From: an uncultured Clostridia bacterium
GTDB lineage: Bacteria; Bacillota; Clostridia; Oscillospirales; Ruminococcaceae
DNA: 47,676 bases
Direction of reading: 5' to 3'
Assembly (NCBI GenBank): GCA_948473085.1
Contig: CAOKWH010000015.1
Location: 1-47,676, forward strand
Shown here: piece after piece, positions 12,558-21,063 of the stretch
How the letters are laid out: the number at the start of each line of letters is the position of its first letter
Numbering within the stretch: the stretch's first letter is position 1
Program-made: the position numbers and the translations under genes
The notes under the pieces: generated by a model
Seen by the model: the letters and a program-made list of their open reading frames with translations, nothing else
Told to the model about the DNA's origin: nothing
Database searches by the model: none

Positions 12558-14402
12558 ATGTATAAGCTGATACGCATTGCCGCCCTGTCCGGGCGGGTAA
12601 AGCCGGGGGATCCCTCCGGCTGCCGGAAACTGCTGGCCCAGGAGCTGCAAACCGCTGTCCTGCACCGGCCCAACCTCATCCTGCTGCCGGCGGATATTCT
12701 GTTGCCCCCCTCTGCCGCCGCCCTGCGGGAGCAGGACTACATGCTGGAACAGGCCGAACAGGAACTGCACCGGCTGGCGGGGGAAACGGCCGGGCTGGAC
12801 AGCGTCCTGTTTGTGGGCCTGCCCATCCGCTGGGGGGGCGGGGTTGTTCCGGCTATGGCCGTCCTGCACCGGGGCAAGGTGCTGGGCCGGGTGCTGCCGC
12901 CCGATGCCGCCCTGCCGGCTGAACTGCCCGCCGGCCTCCTTCCGGCCGAAACCCTGTTTGATATTGGCGGCTGCAAAACCCGGGTGCTGCTCTGCGGCGG
13001 GGCAGAGCAGGCCGCCCGCTACGGCAGCCTGCTGGCCGGCTGCGACTGTGTGCTGCTGCCCAGCTACCAGCCTGCCGCCCTTGGCAGCTTCGCCCGGGCC
13101 GAACAGACTGCCGGCGCCCTCTCCCGGCAGTTTGGCTGCGCCATTGTAGCCGCCAACGGCTCCACCGGAGACAGCTCCCACCCGGCCCTGTTCCGGGGCT
13201 ATGTGCTGATTGCCGAAGCCGGGGAGGTTATCGGCAGCCAAAGCGACTTTGACCGCCCTGCCGGCCTGACCTATGACATCGACTTGGAAATTATACACAA
13301 ATCTGCCCGGCCGCACCCGCCGCTGCCCGCCGCCGGCCTAACTTTTGCCCCGCTGGAGCACGACTACGCCCTGCGCACCTTCTCCTCCACCCCCTACCTG
13401 CCCATCCACCCGGAACAGGAGCGGGAATTGCTGCGGGAGTGGTTTGAGCTACAGGCCCACAGCCTGGCCGCCCGGCTGAACAACACCGGTATCCAGCGCA
13501 TGGTACTGGGCATCTCCGGCGGGCTGGATTCCACCCTGGCCCTGCTGGTTTGCCATCGGGCCGCCCAGCTGCTGCGCCTGGGGGACGAGCAGGTCTTAGC
13601 TGTAACCATGCCTGGTTTTGGCACCAGCGACCGCACCCATTACAATGCCCTAAAACTGCCGGAAAAGCTGGGCATGACCATTTTGGACATTTCCATTACC
13701 GGGGCGGTGCTGCGCCACTTTGAAGATATTGGCCACTCCCCTGCCGCCCGGGATATCACCTACGAAAATGCCCAGGCCCGGGAACGCACTCAGATCCTGC
13801 TGGATTTGGGCAACAAATACGGCGCCATTGTGGTGGGTACCGGCGACCTGACCGAGGCCGCCCTGGGCTGGTGTACCTTTGGCGGGGATGCCCTGGCCGG
13901 GTATAATGTCAATGTAACGGTCCCCAAAACAGCCATCCGCCGGATTGTGGCGCTGCTGGCTGAGGATTGGGGGGATCCGGAACTCCGGGAGATTCTAACC
14001 GATATTCTGAACACCCCCATCAGCCCCGAACTGCTCCCCCTGGATGAGCAGGGGGAAATCCTCCAGAAAACCGAGGAGATTTTAGGGGACTATGAGGTGC
14101 ACGACTTTTATCTCTACTACTTTGTCAAATATGGCTTCAGCCCTAAAAAACTGCTGTTTTACGCCCAAAACGCCTTTGACGACCGCTTTAGCACCCAACA
14201 GCTGCAAAGCTGGCTTGCCACCTTTTTGCGGCGGGTCACTGCCGGGCAGTTTAAGCGCAGCGTGGCCCCGGAAAGCGCCGCCATCACTGACTTTGGCCTG
14301 GACAGCGCCCGGTTCTCCCTCCCCTCGGATATGAGCTGCCGGGTACTGCTGGACCAGTTGGATGATAGCCCCGCCCCGGAAGCCGAAAGCCAGCCCTTCT
14401 AA
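12558..14402 (+). CDS. nadE: NAD+ synthase, two-domain form with degenerate glutaminase domain
   Basis: Makes NAD+ from nicotinic acid adenine dinucleotide with ATP and ammonia; 614 residues. The C-terminal synthetase domain (from about residue 290) is intact: [14 protein letters not shown]-loop, [35 protein letters not shown] and [18 protein letters not shown]. The N-terminal nitrilase-like domain, which normally releases ammonia from glutamine, looks damaged. The catalytic Glu of the usual PEL motif is Ala (LLPADILL). The Lys of the usual K.YLPNY motif is missing ([13 protein letters not shown]). The Cys remains (VLLCGG) but its usual ED partners are Gly. It may be ammonia-dependent. The start follows GAGGAG. 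A terminator follows at 14420. Confidence 0.92.
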   Translation: MYKLIRIAALSGRVKPGDPSGCRKLLAQELQTAVLHRPNLILLPADILLPPSAAALREQDYMLEQAEQELHRLAGETAGLDSVLFVGLPIRWGGGVVPAMAVLHRGKVLGRVLPPDAALPAELPAGLLPAETLFDIGGCKTRVLLCGGAEQAARYGSLLAGCDCVLLPSYQPAALGSFARAEQTAGALSRQFGCAIVAANGSTGDSSHPALFRGYVLIAEAGEVIGSQSDFDRPAGLTYDIDLEIIHKSARPHPPLPAAGLTFAPLEHDYALRTFSSTPYLPIHPEQERELLREWFELQAHSLAARLNNTGIQRMVLGISGGLDSTLALLVCHRAAQLLRLGDEQVLAVTMPGFGTSDRTHYNALKLPEKLGMTILDISITGAVLRHFEDIGHSPAARDITYENAQARERTQILLDLGNKYGAIVVGTGDLTEAALGWCTFGGDALAGYNVNVTVPKTAIRRIVALLAEDWGDPELREILTDILNTPISPELLPLDEQGEILQKTEEILGDYEVHDFYLYYFVKYGFSPKKLLFYAQNAFDDRFSTQQLQSWLATFLRRVTAGQFKRSVAPESAAITDFGLDSARFSLPSDMSCRVLLDQLDDSPAPEAESQPF

Positions 14403-14419
14403 CAGCGCTTTGCAGCCGA

Positions 14420-14453
14420 AAAAGGCCCAGGACGGCTATCCCGGGCCTTTTTA
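14420..14453 (+). terminator. nadE terminator
   Basis: AAAAGGCCC / GGGCCTTTTT stem with T-run directly after nadE. Confidence 0.85.
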
Positions 14454-14531
14454 TCCTGCTGCGGGCCGCGCCGGTTCCCCGCCGACTTTTAGGCCTCTCA
14501 AAAACTATTTGAGAACTTGCAAATTTTATGA

Positions 14532-14560
14532 TTGACTAATTGCCCAGGGTTTGGTATTAT
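14532..14560 (+). promoter_or_regulatory. tRNA-Arg promoter
   Basis: TTGACT (14532-14537), 17-bp spacer, TATTAT (14555-14560), about 19 bases before the tRNA. Confidence 0.85.
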
Positions 14561-14578
14561 ATTGTATGTATTCGTTAT

Positions 14579-14655
14579 GTGCCCGTAGCTCAGTTGGATA
14601 GAGCGTCAGACTCCGACTCTGAAGGTCGTGCGTTCGAGCCGCATCGGGCATACCA
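14579..14655 (+). tRNA. tRNA-Arg (anticodon CCG)
   Basis: Full cloverleaf of 77 nucleotides with encoded CCA. The acceptor stem GTGCCCG pairs with CGGGCAT (one G-U). The D arm is GCTC...GAGC, the anticodon stem TCAGA/TCTGA with loop CTCCGAC (anticodon CCG, reads CGG), and the T arm GTGCG-TTCGAGC-CGCAT. CGG is frequent in the surrounding genes, which fits a dedicated tRNA. It has its own promoter and terminator. Confidence 0.95.
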
Positions 14656-14664
14656 ATACAAAGC

Positions 14665-14697
14665 AAAGCCCTGCCGTTCTGGCAGGGCTTTTGTTTT
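14665..14697 (+). terminator. tRNA-Arg terminator
   Basis: AAAGCCCTGCC / GGCAGGGCTTTT stem with a 5-base loop and T-rich tail. Confidence 0.9.
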
Positions 14698-14854
14698 TGC
14701 CTGTCATGCCCATTGTGATCGGGTCACAGTCCATTGTATACAAATAAAGTATAATATAGAAAACACCCGGCAGCGGCCCCTTTAGTACCGCTGCACACTG
14801 GGACAATTTCCCTTTGGATGATACAAACCCTTTCATAATACAGGAGGACAACCC

Positions 14855-15364
14855 ATGATGAATGCCAATGTAGCCAAACTGCTCAACGAACAAATAAACA
14901 AGGAACTATACTCTGCCTATCTCTATCTGGAATTTGCCAACCACTTTGACCGGGCCGGGCTGGATGGCTTTGCCAACTGGTATAAAATCCAGGCCCGGGA
15001 GGAGCAGGACCACGCCATGCTGTTCTACCAGTACCTGCAGGACAACGGCCAGCCGGTTACCCTGGAGGCCATTGAAAAGCCCGCCGCCGCCCCGGACTGC
15101 CACCGGAAGGTTTTGCTGGCAGCCCTCAAGCATGAGGAACTGGTTACCAGCCTGATCCACGCCCTTTACAAAGCGGCCAGTGACGCCGGGGACTATCGCA
15201 CCATGCGTTTCCTGGACTGGTTTATTGAGGAGCAGGGCGAGGAGGAGCAGAACGCCAACGCTCTGATAAATAAGATGGAGCTGTTCGGCGGCGACGCCAA
15301 AGGCGGGCTCTACCTGCTCAACCAGGAACTGGCCGGCCGCAGCTATTCGGCCCCTTCCCGCTAA
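14855..15364 (+). CDS. ftnA: Ferritin (non-heme, FtnA type)
   Basis: Iron-storage protein forming a 24-subunit cage; 169 residues, normal for bacterial ferritin. The four-helix diiron ligands are visible: Glu in NKELYSAYLYLE, EEQDHA (Glu and His), Glu in KHEELVTS, and EEQGEEEQ. AGGAGG lies 8 bases upstream; a second ATG at 14858 is an alternative start. A TATAAT-like -10 occurs near 14751-14756 without a good -35, so the promoter is uncertain. It is monocistronic, with a strong terminator after it. Confidence 0.95.
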   Translation: MMNANVAKLLNEQINKELYSAYLYLEFANHFDRAGLDGFANWYKIQAREEQDHAMLFYQYLQDNGQPVTLEAIEKPAAAPDCHRKVLLAALKHEELVTSLIHALYKAASDAGDYRTMRFLDWFIEEQGEEEQNANALINKMELFGGDAKGGLYLLNQELAGRSYSAPSR

Positions 15365-15374
15365 AATAGGACAG

Positions 15375-15410
15375 AAAATGCCCGGCTTTTTCGCCGGGCA
15401 TTTTTACTTT
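15375..15410 (+). terminator. Ferritin terminator
   Basis: AAAATGCCCGGC / GCCGGGCATTTTT stem with a 6-base loop and a long T-rich tail. Confidence 0.92.
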
Positions 15411-15628
15411 TTGCCCCAGGCGCAACCCTTTCGGCAAATTGCCGCAACATTTTTCTGCCTTGGCCCCTATAATATATAGTTGTATCCTCGGTGAACAGTA
15501 AAAAGACCGCTGACTACGCCCTCCCCTGTTAATGGAATGGCGTCCGGCTGGCGGAATCTGGTTCTTTACGAGGTTCCTCCTGCCAAAACTAAATTGAACG
15601 GAACTATGCGGAAAGGGCTGATGATATT
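15411..15628 (+). other. Leader region, possibly structured
   Basis: A TATAAT occurs near 15469. The leader that follows has several short stems (ACGCC/GGCGT, TCCG/CGGA, GAGG/CCTC) before the next gene. I could not assign it to a known riboswitch. Confidence 0.3.
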
Positions 15629-16213
15629 ATGACAACGAACAAAGCGGCGCTCAAGTCTGTCATCTTTGGGGTGTGCTCCGGCATCCTGATTGCGCTGATT
15701 TTTTTGGATTTTTCGGTGCGCATCACCTCAGGGGAGCTTGCCCCGGACCAACTGCGAACCGCCACCCTGCGCCTGGCGGTACAAACCCTTTTAATTGTTA
15801 CAGCCTCCCTCTCCTACATATCCTACACCCACAGCCACACCCTGCTGCAGCAAAAGGCGGTGATCCATACCCTCACCGAAGCCAACCGGCTCTATCGCTA
15901 CGGCCTGCGTTCAGCCGGGGGCATGGTGTTCTGCCACAAGGCGGGCTGCGACCCCCTCCTTTCCCCCCAGCCCCGGGAGGACATCCTGGCATCAGATGGG
16001 GCGCCGCTGGCGGACAGCCGGGAGCAGTGGCTGGCGGACTTCCCCCGGAACACCGGGGAGGTTTACAGCACCCTGCTGACAGTACGGGGCGGCGATGGGT
16101 ACGAGCGCCAGCTGGAAATTACCGCCCTGGTGCCGGAGGATGGCAGCGGCGAGCTGATTGGCTGTGTACTGGCCGCCCGCAGCGCCGAAGCGGAACACAG
16201 CATGCCAACCTAA
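15629..16213 (+). CDS. Two-TM membrane protein with PAS-like cytoplasmic domain
   Basis: 194 residues, function unknown. Two hydrophobic segments (about residues 9-27 and 47-66) enclose a short external loop. A linker helix follows (TLLQQKAVIHTLTEANRLYRYGL), then a globular part ending GYERQLEITALVPEDG...IGCVLAARS, which resembles the end of a PAS fold. No kinase, cyclase or other output domain follows. It could be a sensor remnant or a partner of a separate regulator. The ribosome binding site (GAAAGGG) is weak and 12 bases off. A terminator follows. Confidence 0.7.
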   Translation: MTTNKAALKSVIFGVCSGILIALIFLDFSVRITSGELAPDQLRTATLRLAVQTLLIVTASLSYISYTHSHTLLQQKAVIHTLTEANRLYRYGLRSAGGMVFCHKAGCDPLLSPQPREDILASDGAPLADSREQWLADFPRNTGEVYSTLLTVRGGDGYERQLEITALVPEDGSGELIGCVLAARSAEAEHSMPT

Positions 16214-16224
16214 ACACTGAACAA

Positions 16225-16262
16225 AACAGCATGGGAGAGCAATTCCCCCATGCTGTTCTCAT
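16225..16262 (+). terminator. Terminator after the PAS-like membrane protein
   Basis: AACAGCATGGG / CCCATGCTGTT stem followed by CTC; the T-tail is short. Confidence 0.7.
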
Positions 16263-16755
16263 ACACAGGCTTTCAGCTTTTTATCAAGAGGAACTTTTCA
16301 AGGGATGGGAAAATCGGGCGGAAAAAGCCCTGTAGAGGACAGAAGCCGTTTCGGGGGCAGGCAGTATAAAACCCTTACCCCGCACCGGGGCTTAGAGCGT
16401 AACAGAAAGCCCGTATTCATGGGGGGTTGGGGCAGTGCCGCAGGTCTAAATGTCCACGCTCCCCGGTTACGCGCTTGCCCTCATCCTGTTTTTGGGGAGA
16501 GGCCAGGGGCGTGGGGGCAGGGTTGTCAAATCCTGTTCCCCGTTTTTCAGCGGCGAAATGGCAACGGCAAAAATCCAGACAATCAAGGATTTAGAGTGGA
16601 GATTTTTTTGCGCCCTGCGCGAAAAAATACTACTCGGCCCTTGACGGTCTGGATAGTCGGAACGGCATAGGATGCGGATTATTTTCGGCGGGGAAATGTG
16701 CTATACTTAAGTCCATAGGCTGATTGACAAATCGGTGATTGGAGGCATATTCCTT
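16263..16755. other. Non-coding junction of an accessory patch
   Basis: About 490 bases with no convincing gene. It includes a 28-codon open frame (16558-16644, starting MATAKIQTIKDLEWRFF) with no ribosome binding site; this looks like a fragment carried by a mobile element, but I cannot name it. Base composition changes from GC-rich to AT-rich toward 16740, so an insertion boundary is plausible here. Confidence 0.4.
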
Positions 16756-17376
16756 ATGAATAATTTGGTAAATCTTTTGGTTTTAGCAGATGGAAGCAAA
16801 ATTATTTTACAAGATGAGGATGACATTTCGTTGTCTTTAGTCTTAAATGGCAAGACAAAAGATACATTCCAATTCCCATATCCCTCTGGTGGTTATGGTG
16901 GTGGTTCATTGCTGCTATCATCATCTGAAAAATATGTGATTTTTTCTTATTTTTCTGGCCAGAGCGAAGAAGGGTTCGCATTGTTTGAAATTGTGGATAG
17001 TCAGTTCAAATTTTTGTATGATTCTGATTATTTATATGGAGAGAATGCCAACTACGATTTTGCAGATAACGAAAAAATTTTAATTCAGACTTTTCGTACT
17101 GGTTCGTGGTATAAGGAAAATGCAAAGACTGATGAAAACGGAGAACTGTATTACGCATTTGGTGAATTAAATTTGCTTAATCTTGAAACTTTTAGTCTGG
17201 ATAGGCATCCTATTCTTGTTTATCCTTCTGATGATTGGAAAGAAGAAAAAACCGATGTTGGTACATTCTTGTTTACTGACATAGCAGATGGAATGTTAAG
17301 AGTGGAAATGCCATGGGGAAACAAAACTTTTCAGTATCCATTGCAAGAAACTCTTGTTATTAGGTTCAGCAAATAA
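16756..17376 (+). CDS. AT-rich orphan protein, likely horizontally acquired
   Basis: 206 residues, no signal peptide or membrane segment, no family recognised. It is acidic and aromatic, with short repeated beta-like stretches (KYVIFSYFSG, GFALFEIVDSQFKFLYDSDY). This could be a propeller or jellyroll fold, but that is a guess. Codon use is A/T-rich (TTT, AAT, GAA), in sharp contrast to its neighbours. GGAGG lies about 10 bases before the ATG at 16756. It sits between a non-coding junction and a decayed serine recombinase, which suggests arrival on a mobile element; an immunity or cargo role is possible. Confidence 0.7.
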   Translation: MNNLVNLLVLADGSKIILQDEDDISLSLVLNGKTKDTFQFPYPSGGYGGGSLLLSSSEKYVIFSYFSGQSEEGFALFEIVDSQFKFLYDSDYLYGENANYDFADNEKILIQTFRTGSWYKENAKTDENGELYYAFGELNLLNLETFSLDRHPILVYPSDDWKEEKTDVGTFLFTDIADGMLRVEMPWGNKTFQYPLQETLVIRFSK

Positions 17377-17484
17377 CTTTGTATTTATCAGGTTCATTTA
17401 AAACAGGGCGGCGGTTCATACCCTGCCACCCTGCTGGTTATCGCTCTATATCCTGCGCCCTGCTGGTCTGCTGCTCCCGCCGCA

Positions 17485-17773
17485 AGATAGGGTGGCGGTG
17501 TCCCATTTGCAGGGGTTTGCGCCCGACGCGTCCATGTTCACTCGCTCCCCGATGGCCCCCCAATAGGCGGCAGGGGTGAGTATCCTCTCGGCGGTCAATT
17601 CCTCCTCAATTCTGGCAAGGGCCTGCCCTCGATAACATCCTGGAAGATGCGCTTGACACAGGGGCGGATTCCTCATCCAAAATCCGCTTCTGGCGGTCGT
17701 CCGGATCGTGCAGATAGCCATAGGGGAGTGCGCCGGTGACATGCTTTCCCAAAGTATCCCCGCTCCTCTTTAC
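17485..17773 (-). pseudogene. Serine recombinase relic (frameshifted)
   Basis: Fragments of the recombinase domain of a large serine recombinase survive in three frames on the minus strand. They read GKHVTGALPYGYLHDPDD then ILDEESAPV (17773-17660), KRIFQDVIEG (about 17655-17626), and ALARIEEELTAERILTP, AAYW, PCKWDTATLS (17625-17485). They line up in order with the usual GKHL..PPYGY..D, AA.VV.RIF, I...L...I.TP..YW and W...T...IL motifs. At least two frameshifts separate them, and both the catalytic N-terminus and the zinc/coiled-coil C-terminus are missing. It marks a former integrative element. Confidence 0.75.
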
Positions 17774-17793
17774 GATACATTCCTTTCGGCCAT

Positions 17794-18171
17794 CTACAAA
17801 GCGTCCCATTCGATGCAGCCGGGGCGTTCCCCCGTATCCCAAAACGCTTCGGCACAGCAAACCGCCTGTTCCAGTGGGATAATTACATCCTCCGGGGCCA
17901 TCCATTCCTCGCCACCGGCCAAAAACAGGACCTCTGTGTCAAACTCCCCGCAGGACTGCCAAACCTCCCCATCCTCATTCTGGAAATAGTGGACACAGGC
18001 ATTTTCCCCTTTCACCAGGATAGAAAGGCAGGGGTATTGCTCCCGTTCGTCGCTCACCCACAGCTCCTCCCCCTGGGGCAGGGCAGCGCCCTGCCGTATG
18101 AGCCCCGCCAGTTCTGCCTTGCTCTGGCAGACTGCCGTGCCGCCTGTGGTGCTCACCAGTGCTGTTTTCAT
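17794..18171 (-). CDS. Imm1-like immunity protein
   Basis: 125-residue soluble protein resembling the Imm1 family of polymorphic-toxin immunity proteins. The C-terminal pattern is VLFLAGGEEWMAPEDVIIPLEQAVCCAEAFW followed by DTGERPGCIEW: a Pro-x-Glu-x-Ala helix, then a G-x-x-P-x-x-x-x-W end. The start at 18171 is chosen because AAAGGGGG is 4-7 bases upstream; the ATG at 18177 touches that site. No toxin gene is seen next to it, so it is an orphan immunity gene. It lies 26 bases downstream of a MATE gene on the same strand and abuts the recombinase relic. Confidence 0.65.
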   Translation of the reverse strand: MKTALVSTTGGTAVCQSKAELAGLIRQGAALPQGEELWVSDEREQYPCLSILVKGENACVHYFQNEDGEVWQSCGEFDTEVLFLAGGEEWMAPEDVIIPLEQAVCCAEAFWDTGERPGCIEWDAL

Positions 18172-18197
18172 TTTCATCCCCCTTTCTTTGATACCCC

Positions 18198-19592
18198 TTA
18201 GGCTTTGGCCCGTTTTTCCTCCGGGGCATAGCCCATAATGGAGATGCGCCGGCGCAGCCAGCCGCCGTGCAGATAGTAGAGGATAAACAGCACCGAAGTG
18301 GCCGCCCAGCTGATGGGATAGACAATAACCACCGTATCAAACCCCGGGAAGAGGGGCAGCGCCACAAATACCCAGAGAATGCGCAGCAGGCAGATGCCGC
18401 TGGCCGAGATGAACATGGGCAGGAAGGAATCGCCGGTGCCGCGGATGGCGCCGGAGAGCACCTCCACACAGATATAGGTAAAATAAAACGGCATGGTCAG
18501 CTCCATGATGCGAATGCCAATGGCCATTACATCGGCCGAATCGGTAAACCAGCCCAACACCGTGCTGGAAAAGGCCATAAACACCCCGCCACAAAGCGCC
18601 GCCACTGCAAAACCCAGCACCAGGCCGACGCGCACGCTCTGGCGGATGCGCTTATACAGCTGCGCCCCAAAGTTCTGCCCCACAAAGGTGGTGACCGAAA
18701 TGCCCAGGGCGCTCATAATCATCCAGAAAAAGCCGTCCACCTTGCTGTACGCCGTCCAGGCGGCCACTGTCAGGGTGCCAAAGGAATTGATAACCGACTG
18801 GATGATAATATTGGCAATGGTGTACATATTGCCCTGTACGGCCGAGGGCACCCCCACCATGAGCACCCGGCGCAGGCTGTAGTTGGTAAGCCGGATTTCG
18901 GCACGATTGATGCTAAACACAGCGGTGCTGCGCATAAGCAGCATTAAAATGAGCATGCAGCTCACCAGCTGGGAGAGCACTGTGGCGCAGGCTACCCCAA
19001 ATACCCCCCAGTGAAAAACGATAACAAACAGCACATCCAGCACAATGTTGGTCAGGCAGGCAATGATAAGAAAGTAGAGCGGGCGCTTGGTATCCCCCAC
19101 CGCCCGGAGCACGCCGGCCCCGATGTTGTACACAAAGGAGGGTACCATTCCCATAGCATACACCCGCAGGTATAGCAGCGCCGATGGGATTACCTCCTCC
19201 GGCGAGCCCATTGCCCGCAGCGCCCAGGGCGCCGCCATCAGTGTAATTACCGTGCAGACTGCGCCGGCCACCACGGCAAAGGCCACCGAGGTATGCACAG
19301 TGCGCCGCACCCCCTCAAAGTCCTGGGCGCCATAGCACTGGGCAATTACCACTGTGGTGCCCGACGCCACCCCTACAAACAGATTGACAAACAGGCCTAT
19401 CAGGGTGCCGGTGGAGCCGCCCACCGCCGCCAATGCCACTGTGCCCACATAGTTGCCCACCACAATGGCGTCGGCCGTATTGTACAGCTGCTGGAAAAAG
19501 GTGCCCAGCAGAATGGGGAAAAAGAAGACCAAAAGCTGTTTTAAAATATTGCCTTGGGTAATCTGGTTGGTAGTTTCCTGGTTTTTGTTCAT
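18198..19592 (-). CDS. MATE family efflux transporter
   Basis: 464-residue membrane protein with about 12 hydrophobic segments, of the NorM/DinF-type MATE family, exporting cationic or other small molecules with a Na+ or H+ gradient. Family features: an early LLVFFFPILLGTFFQQLYNTAD segment, VGNYVGTVALAAVG, VGVASGTTVVIAQ and a mid-protein GVPSAVQ. The two halves are internally similar, as expected. AGGAGG lies 13 bases before the start, a little far. A 27-bp palindrome at 19639-19665 lies between it and the divergent chromate transporter and may control either. Confidence 0.93.
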   Translation of the reverse strand: MNKNQETTNQITQGNILKQLLVFFFPILLGTFFQQLYNTADAIVVGNYVGTVALAAVGGSTGTLIGLFVNLFVGVASGTTVVIAQCYGAQDFEGVRRTVHTSVAFAVVAGAVCTVITLMAAPWALRAMGSPEEVIPSALLYLRVYAMGMVPSFVYNIGAGVLRAVGDTKRPLYFLIIACLTNIVLDVLFVIVFHWGVFGVACATVLSQLVSCMLILMLLMRSTAVFSINRAEIRLTNYSLRRVLMVGVPSAVQGNMYTIANIIIQSVINSFGTLTVAAWTAYSKVDGFFWMIMSALGISVTTFVGQNFGAQLYKRIRQSVRVGLVLGFAVAALCGGVFMAFSSTVLGWFTDSADVMAIGIRIMELTMPFYFTYICVEVLSGAIRGTGDSFLPMFISASGICLLRILWVFVALPLFPGFDTVVIVYPISWAATSVLFILYYLHGGWLRRRISIMGYAPEEKRAKA

Positions 19593-19638
19593 GGGCAGTC
19601 TGGTTCCTCCTGAAGTTAAACATCTTCTTAAAGCCTAA

Positions 19639-19665
19639 AAATTGATAGGATAATCCTATCAATTT
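19639..19665. promoter_or_regulatory. 27-bp perfect palindrome (candidate operator)
   Basis: AAATTGATAGGA-TAA-TCCTATCAATTT: 12-bp perfect arms with a 3-base centre, between divergent MATE and chrA genes. There is no T-run, so an operator for a dimeric repressor is more likely than a terminator. Confidence 0.55.
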
Positions 19666-19740
19666 CCAAGCAACTTTCTATTTCCTCTCGGTGTCCCGAG
19701 GTGATATACTATGTTATATCAGTTTATGGAGGTAAATGCA

Positions 19741-20373
19741 ATGTCTTGGCACGAAAAGAATACCCAAAACAGCGATGCTGCAGCAGTTTCGGCACAACCA
19801 ACAAAAAAATCGATGCCGCTGAAGCTTTTTACAACAATGTTTGTGCTCAGTTCCTGCACCTTTGGCGGCGGGTTTGTCATTGTATCGCTGATGAAGAAAA
19901 AAATTGTGGAGGAGTACGGCTGGCTTTCGGAGGAAGAGATGCTGGACATCACCGCCATTGCCCAGTCCTGCCCCGGTCCGGTGGTGGTGAACACCTCGGT
20001 GATTACCGGCTACCGGCTGGCTGGCATCCCCGGCGTGCTGGCCGCCACATTGGGGGCCATTCTGCCACCCATGATTATTATTTCCATTGTGGCACAGTTT
20101 TATGACCAGTTCCGCACCAACGCCACCATTGCCCTGGCGCTGACCGTTATGCGGGCCGGCGTGGCCGCTGTGCTGGTGGATGTGGTGGTGGGCATGGCGC
20201 TCAATGTCCTTAAAACCAAAAACCCGTTGTACATCGGCCTGATGGCCATTACCTTTGTCATGGGGGCATTTTTAAAAATCGGGGCCATGTACATCATCTT
20301 TGCCTGCCTGGGCGTGGGCATCGCTTTGGCCGTATTCCAGTCCCTGAACAATGCCAAGAAGGAGGTGGGCTAA
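19741..20373 (+). CDS. chrA: Chromate transporter, N-type half (short ChrA)
   Basis: 210-residue membrane protein with one ChrA domain (PF02417). It contains the signature FGGGFVIVSLM and AQSCPGPVVVNTSVITGYRLAGIPGVLAA. Short-chain ChrA proteins work as pairs encoded by adjacent genes, each supplying half of the transporter; the natural substrate in gut Firmicutes is uncertain. The start at 19741 follows GGAGG (8 bases). An in-frame ATG at 19711 has no site. The second half begins directly after the stop codon. A -10 like TATACT is near 19705-19710. Confidence 0.9.
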   Translation: MSWHEKNTQNSDAAAVSAQPTKKSMPLKLFTTMFVLSSCTFGGGFVIVSLMKKKIVEEYGWLSEEEMLDITAIAQSCPGPVVVNTSVITGYRLAGIPGVLAATLGAILPPMIIISIVAQFYDQFRTNATIALALTVMRAGVAAVLVDVVVGMALNVLKTKNPLYIGLMAITFVMGAFLKIGAMYIIFACLGVGIALAVFQSLNNAKKEVG

Positions 20374-20958
20374 ATGGAAACCCTGCTTATTCAGCTGTTT
20401 GCCTCCTTTTTCCAGGTGGGCCTGTTCAGTGTCGGCGGCGGTTACGCAGCCATCCCGCTGATTCAAAACCAGGTGGTGGACACCTACCACCTGCTCTCCC
20501 TGGCCGAATTTGCCGACCTTATCACCATTGCCGAGATGACCCCCGGGCCGGTGGCCATCAACTCGGCCACCTTTGTGGGTATCCGGGTATCCGGGCTGCT
20601 GGGGGCGGTGCTGTGCACCATCAGCTGTATCCTGGCGCCCATCTTTTTCAGCCTGGTGCTGGCCTATATCTATAACAAGTACAGCAGCCTGGACGCTGTA
20701 AAAACTGTGCTGAGCTGTATGCGCCCCGCCGTGGTGGCCCTCATCTCCTCGGCAGCCCTGTCCATCCTTCTCCTGGCACTGTTCGGTTCTGCCAGCGCCG
20801 CCCTGACCCCGGGCAACCTGAAATGGGTGGAACTGGGGCTGTTCCTCACCGCCTTTGCCCTGCTTCGGCTAAAAAAAGCCGGGCCGATTATGGTTATTTT
20901 CGGTTCCGGTATTGTGGGTACCCTGCTCTATAGCCTAATACCCGGCCTGCTGGCCTAA
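20374..20958 (+). CDS. chrA: Chromate transporter, C-type half (short ChrA)
   Basis: 194-residue partner of the preceding gene. Motifs: VGLFSVGGGYAAIPLIQNQVV, AEMTPGPVAINSATFVGIRVSGLLGA, and further hydrophobic segments. The ATG follows the previous TAA with no gap and uses AGGAGG inside the upstream gene, so the pair is translationally coupled and likely assembles as a heterodimer. A strong terminator follows, shared with the convergent LysR gene. Confidence 0.92.
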   Translation: METLLIQLFASFFQVGLFSVGGGYAAIPLIQNQVVDTYHLLSLAEFADLITIAEMTPGPVAINSATFVGIRVSGLLGAVLCTISCILAPIFFSLVLAYIYNKYSSLDAVKTVLSCMRPAVVALISSAALSILLLALFGSASAALTPGNLKWVELGLFLTAFALLRLKKAGPIMVIFGSGIVGTLLYSLIPGLLA

Positions 20959-20996
20959 AAAGATGCCCTCTGTACCTGATACAGAGGGCTTTTTTC
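20958..20996. terminator. Terminator between chrA pair and LysR gene
   Basis: 10-bp stem GCCCTCTGTA / TACAGAGGGC, 5-base loop, followed by TTTTTT on the plus strand and preceded by AAAAA, so it works both ways. Confidence 0.92.
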
Positions 20997-21063
20997 TATT
21001 TCTAATTCTGTTTTTCCTGCCCGGCTATCCGGCGCAGCGGTTTTTGCCCTGCTGCAAAGCCGC

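Noticed and set aside
14540-14785. Open frame on the plus strand through the tRNA-Arg gene
   Set aside because: It reads through a perfect tRNA cloverleaf and its terminator; no ribosome binding site. The tRNA explains the DNA.
16305-16670. 121-codon plus-strand frame in the accessory junction
   Set aside because: Composition is erratic, there is no start signal, and it matches nothing recognisable.
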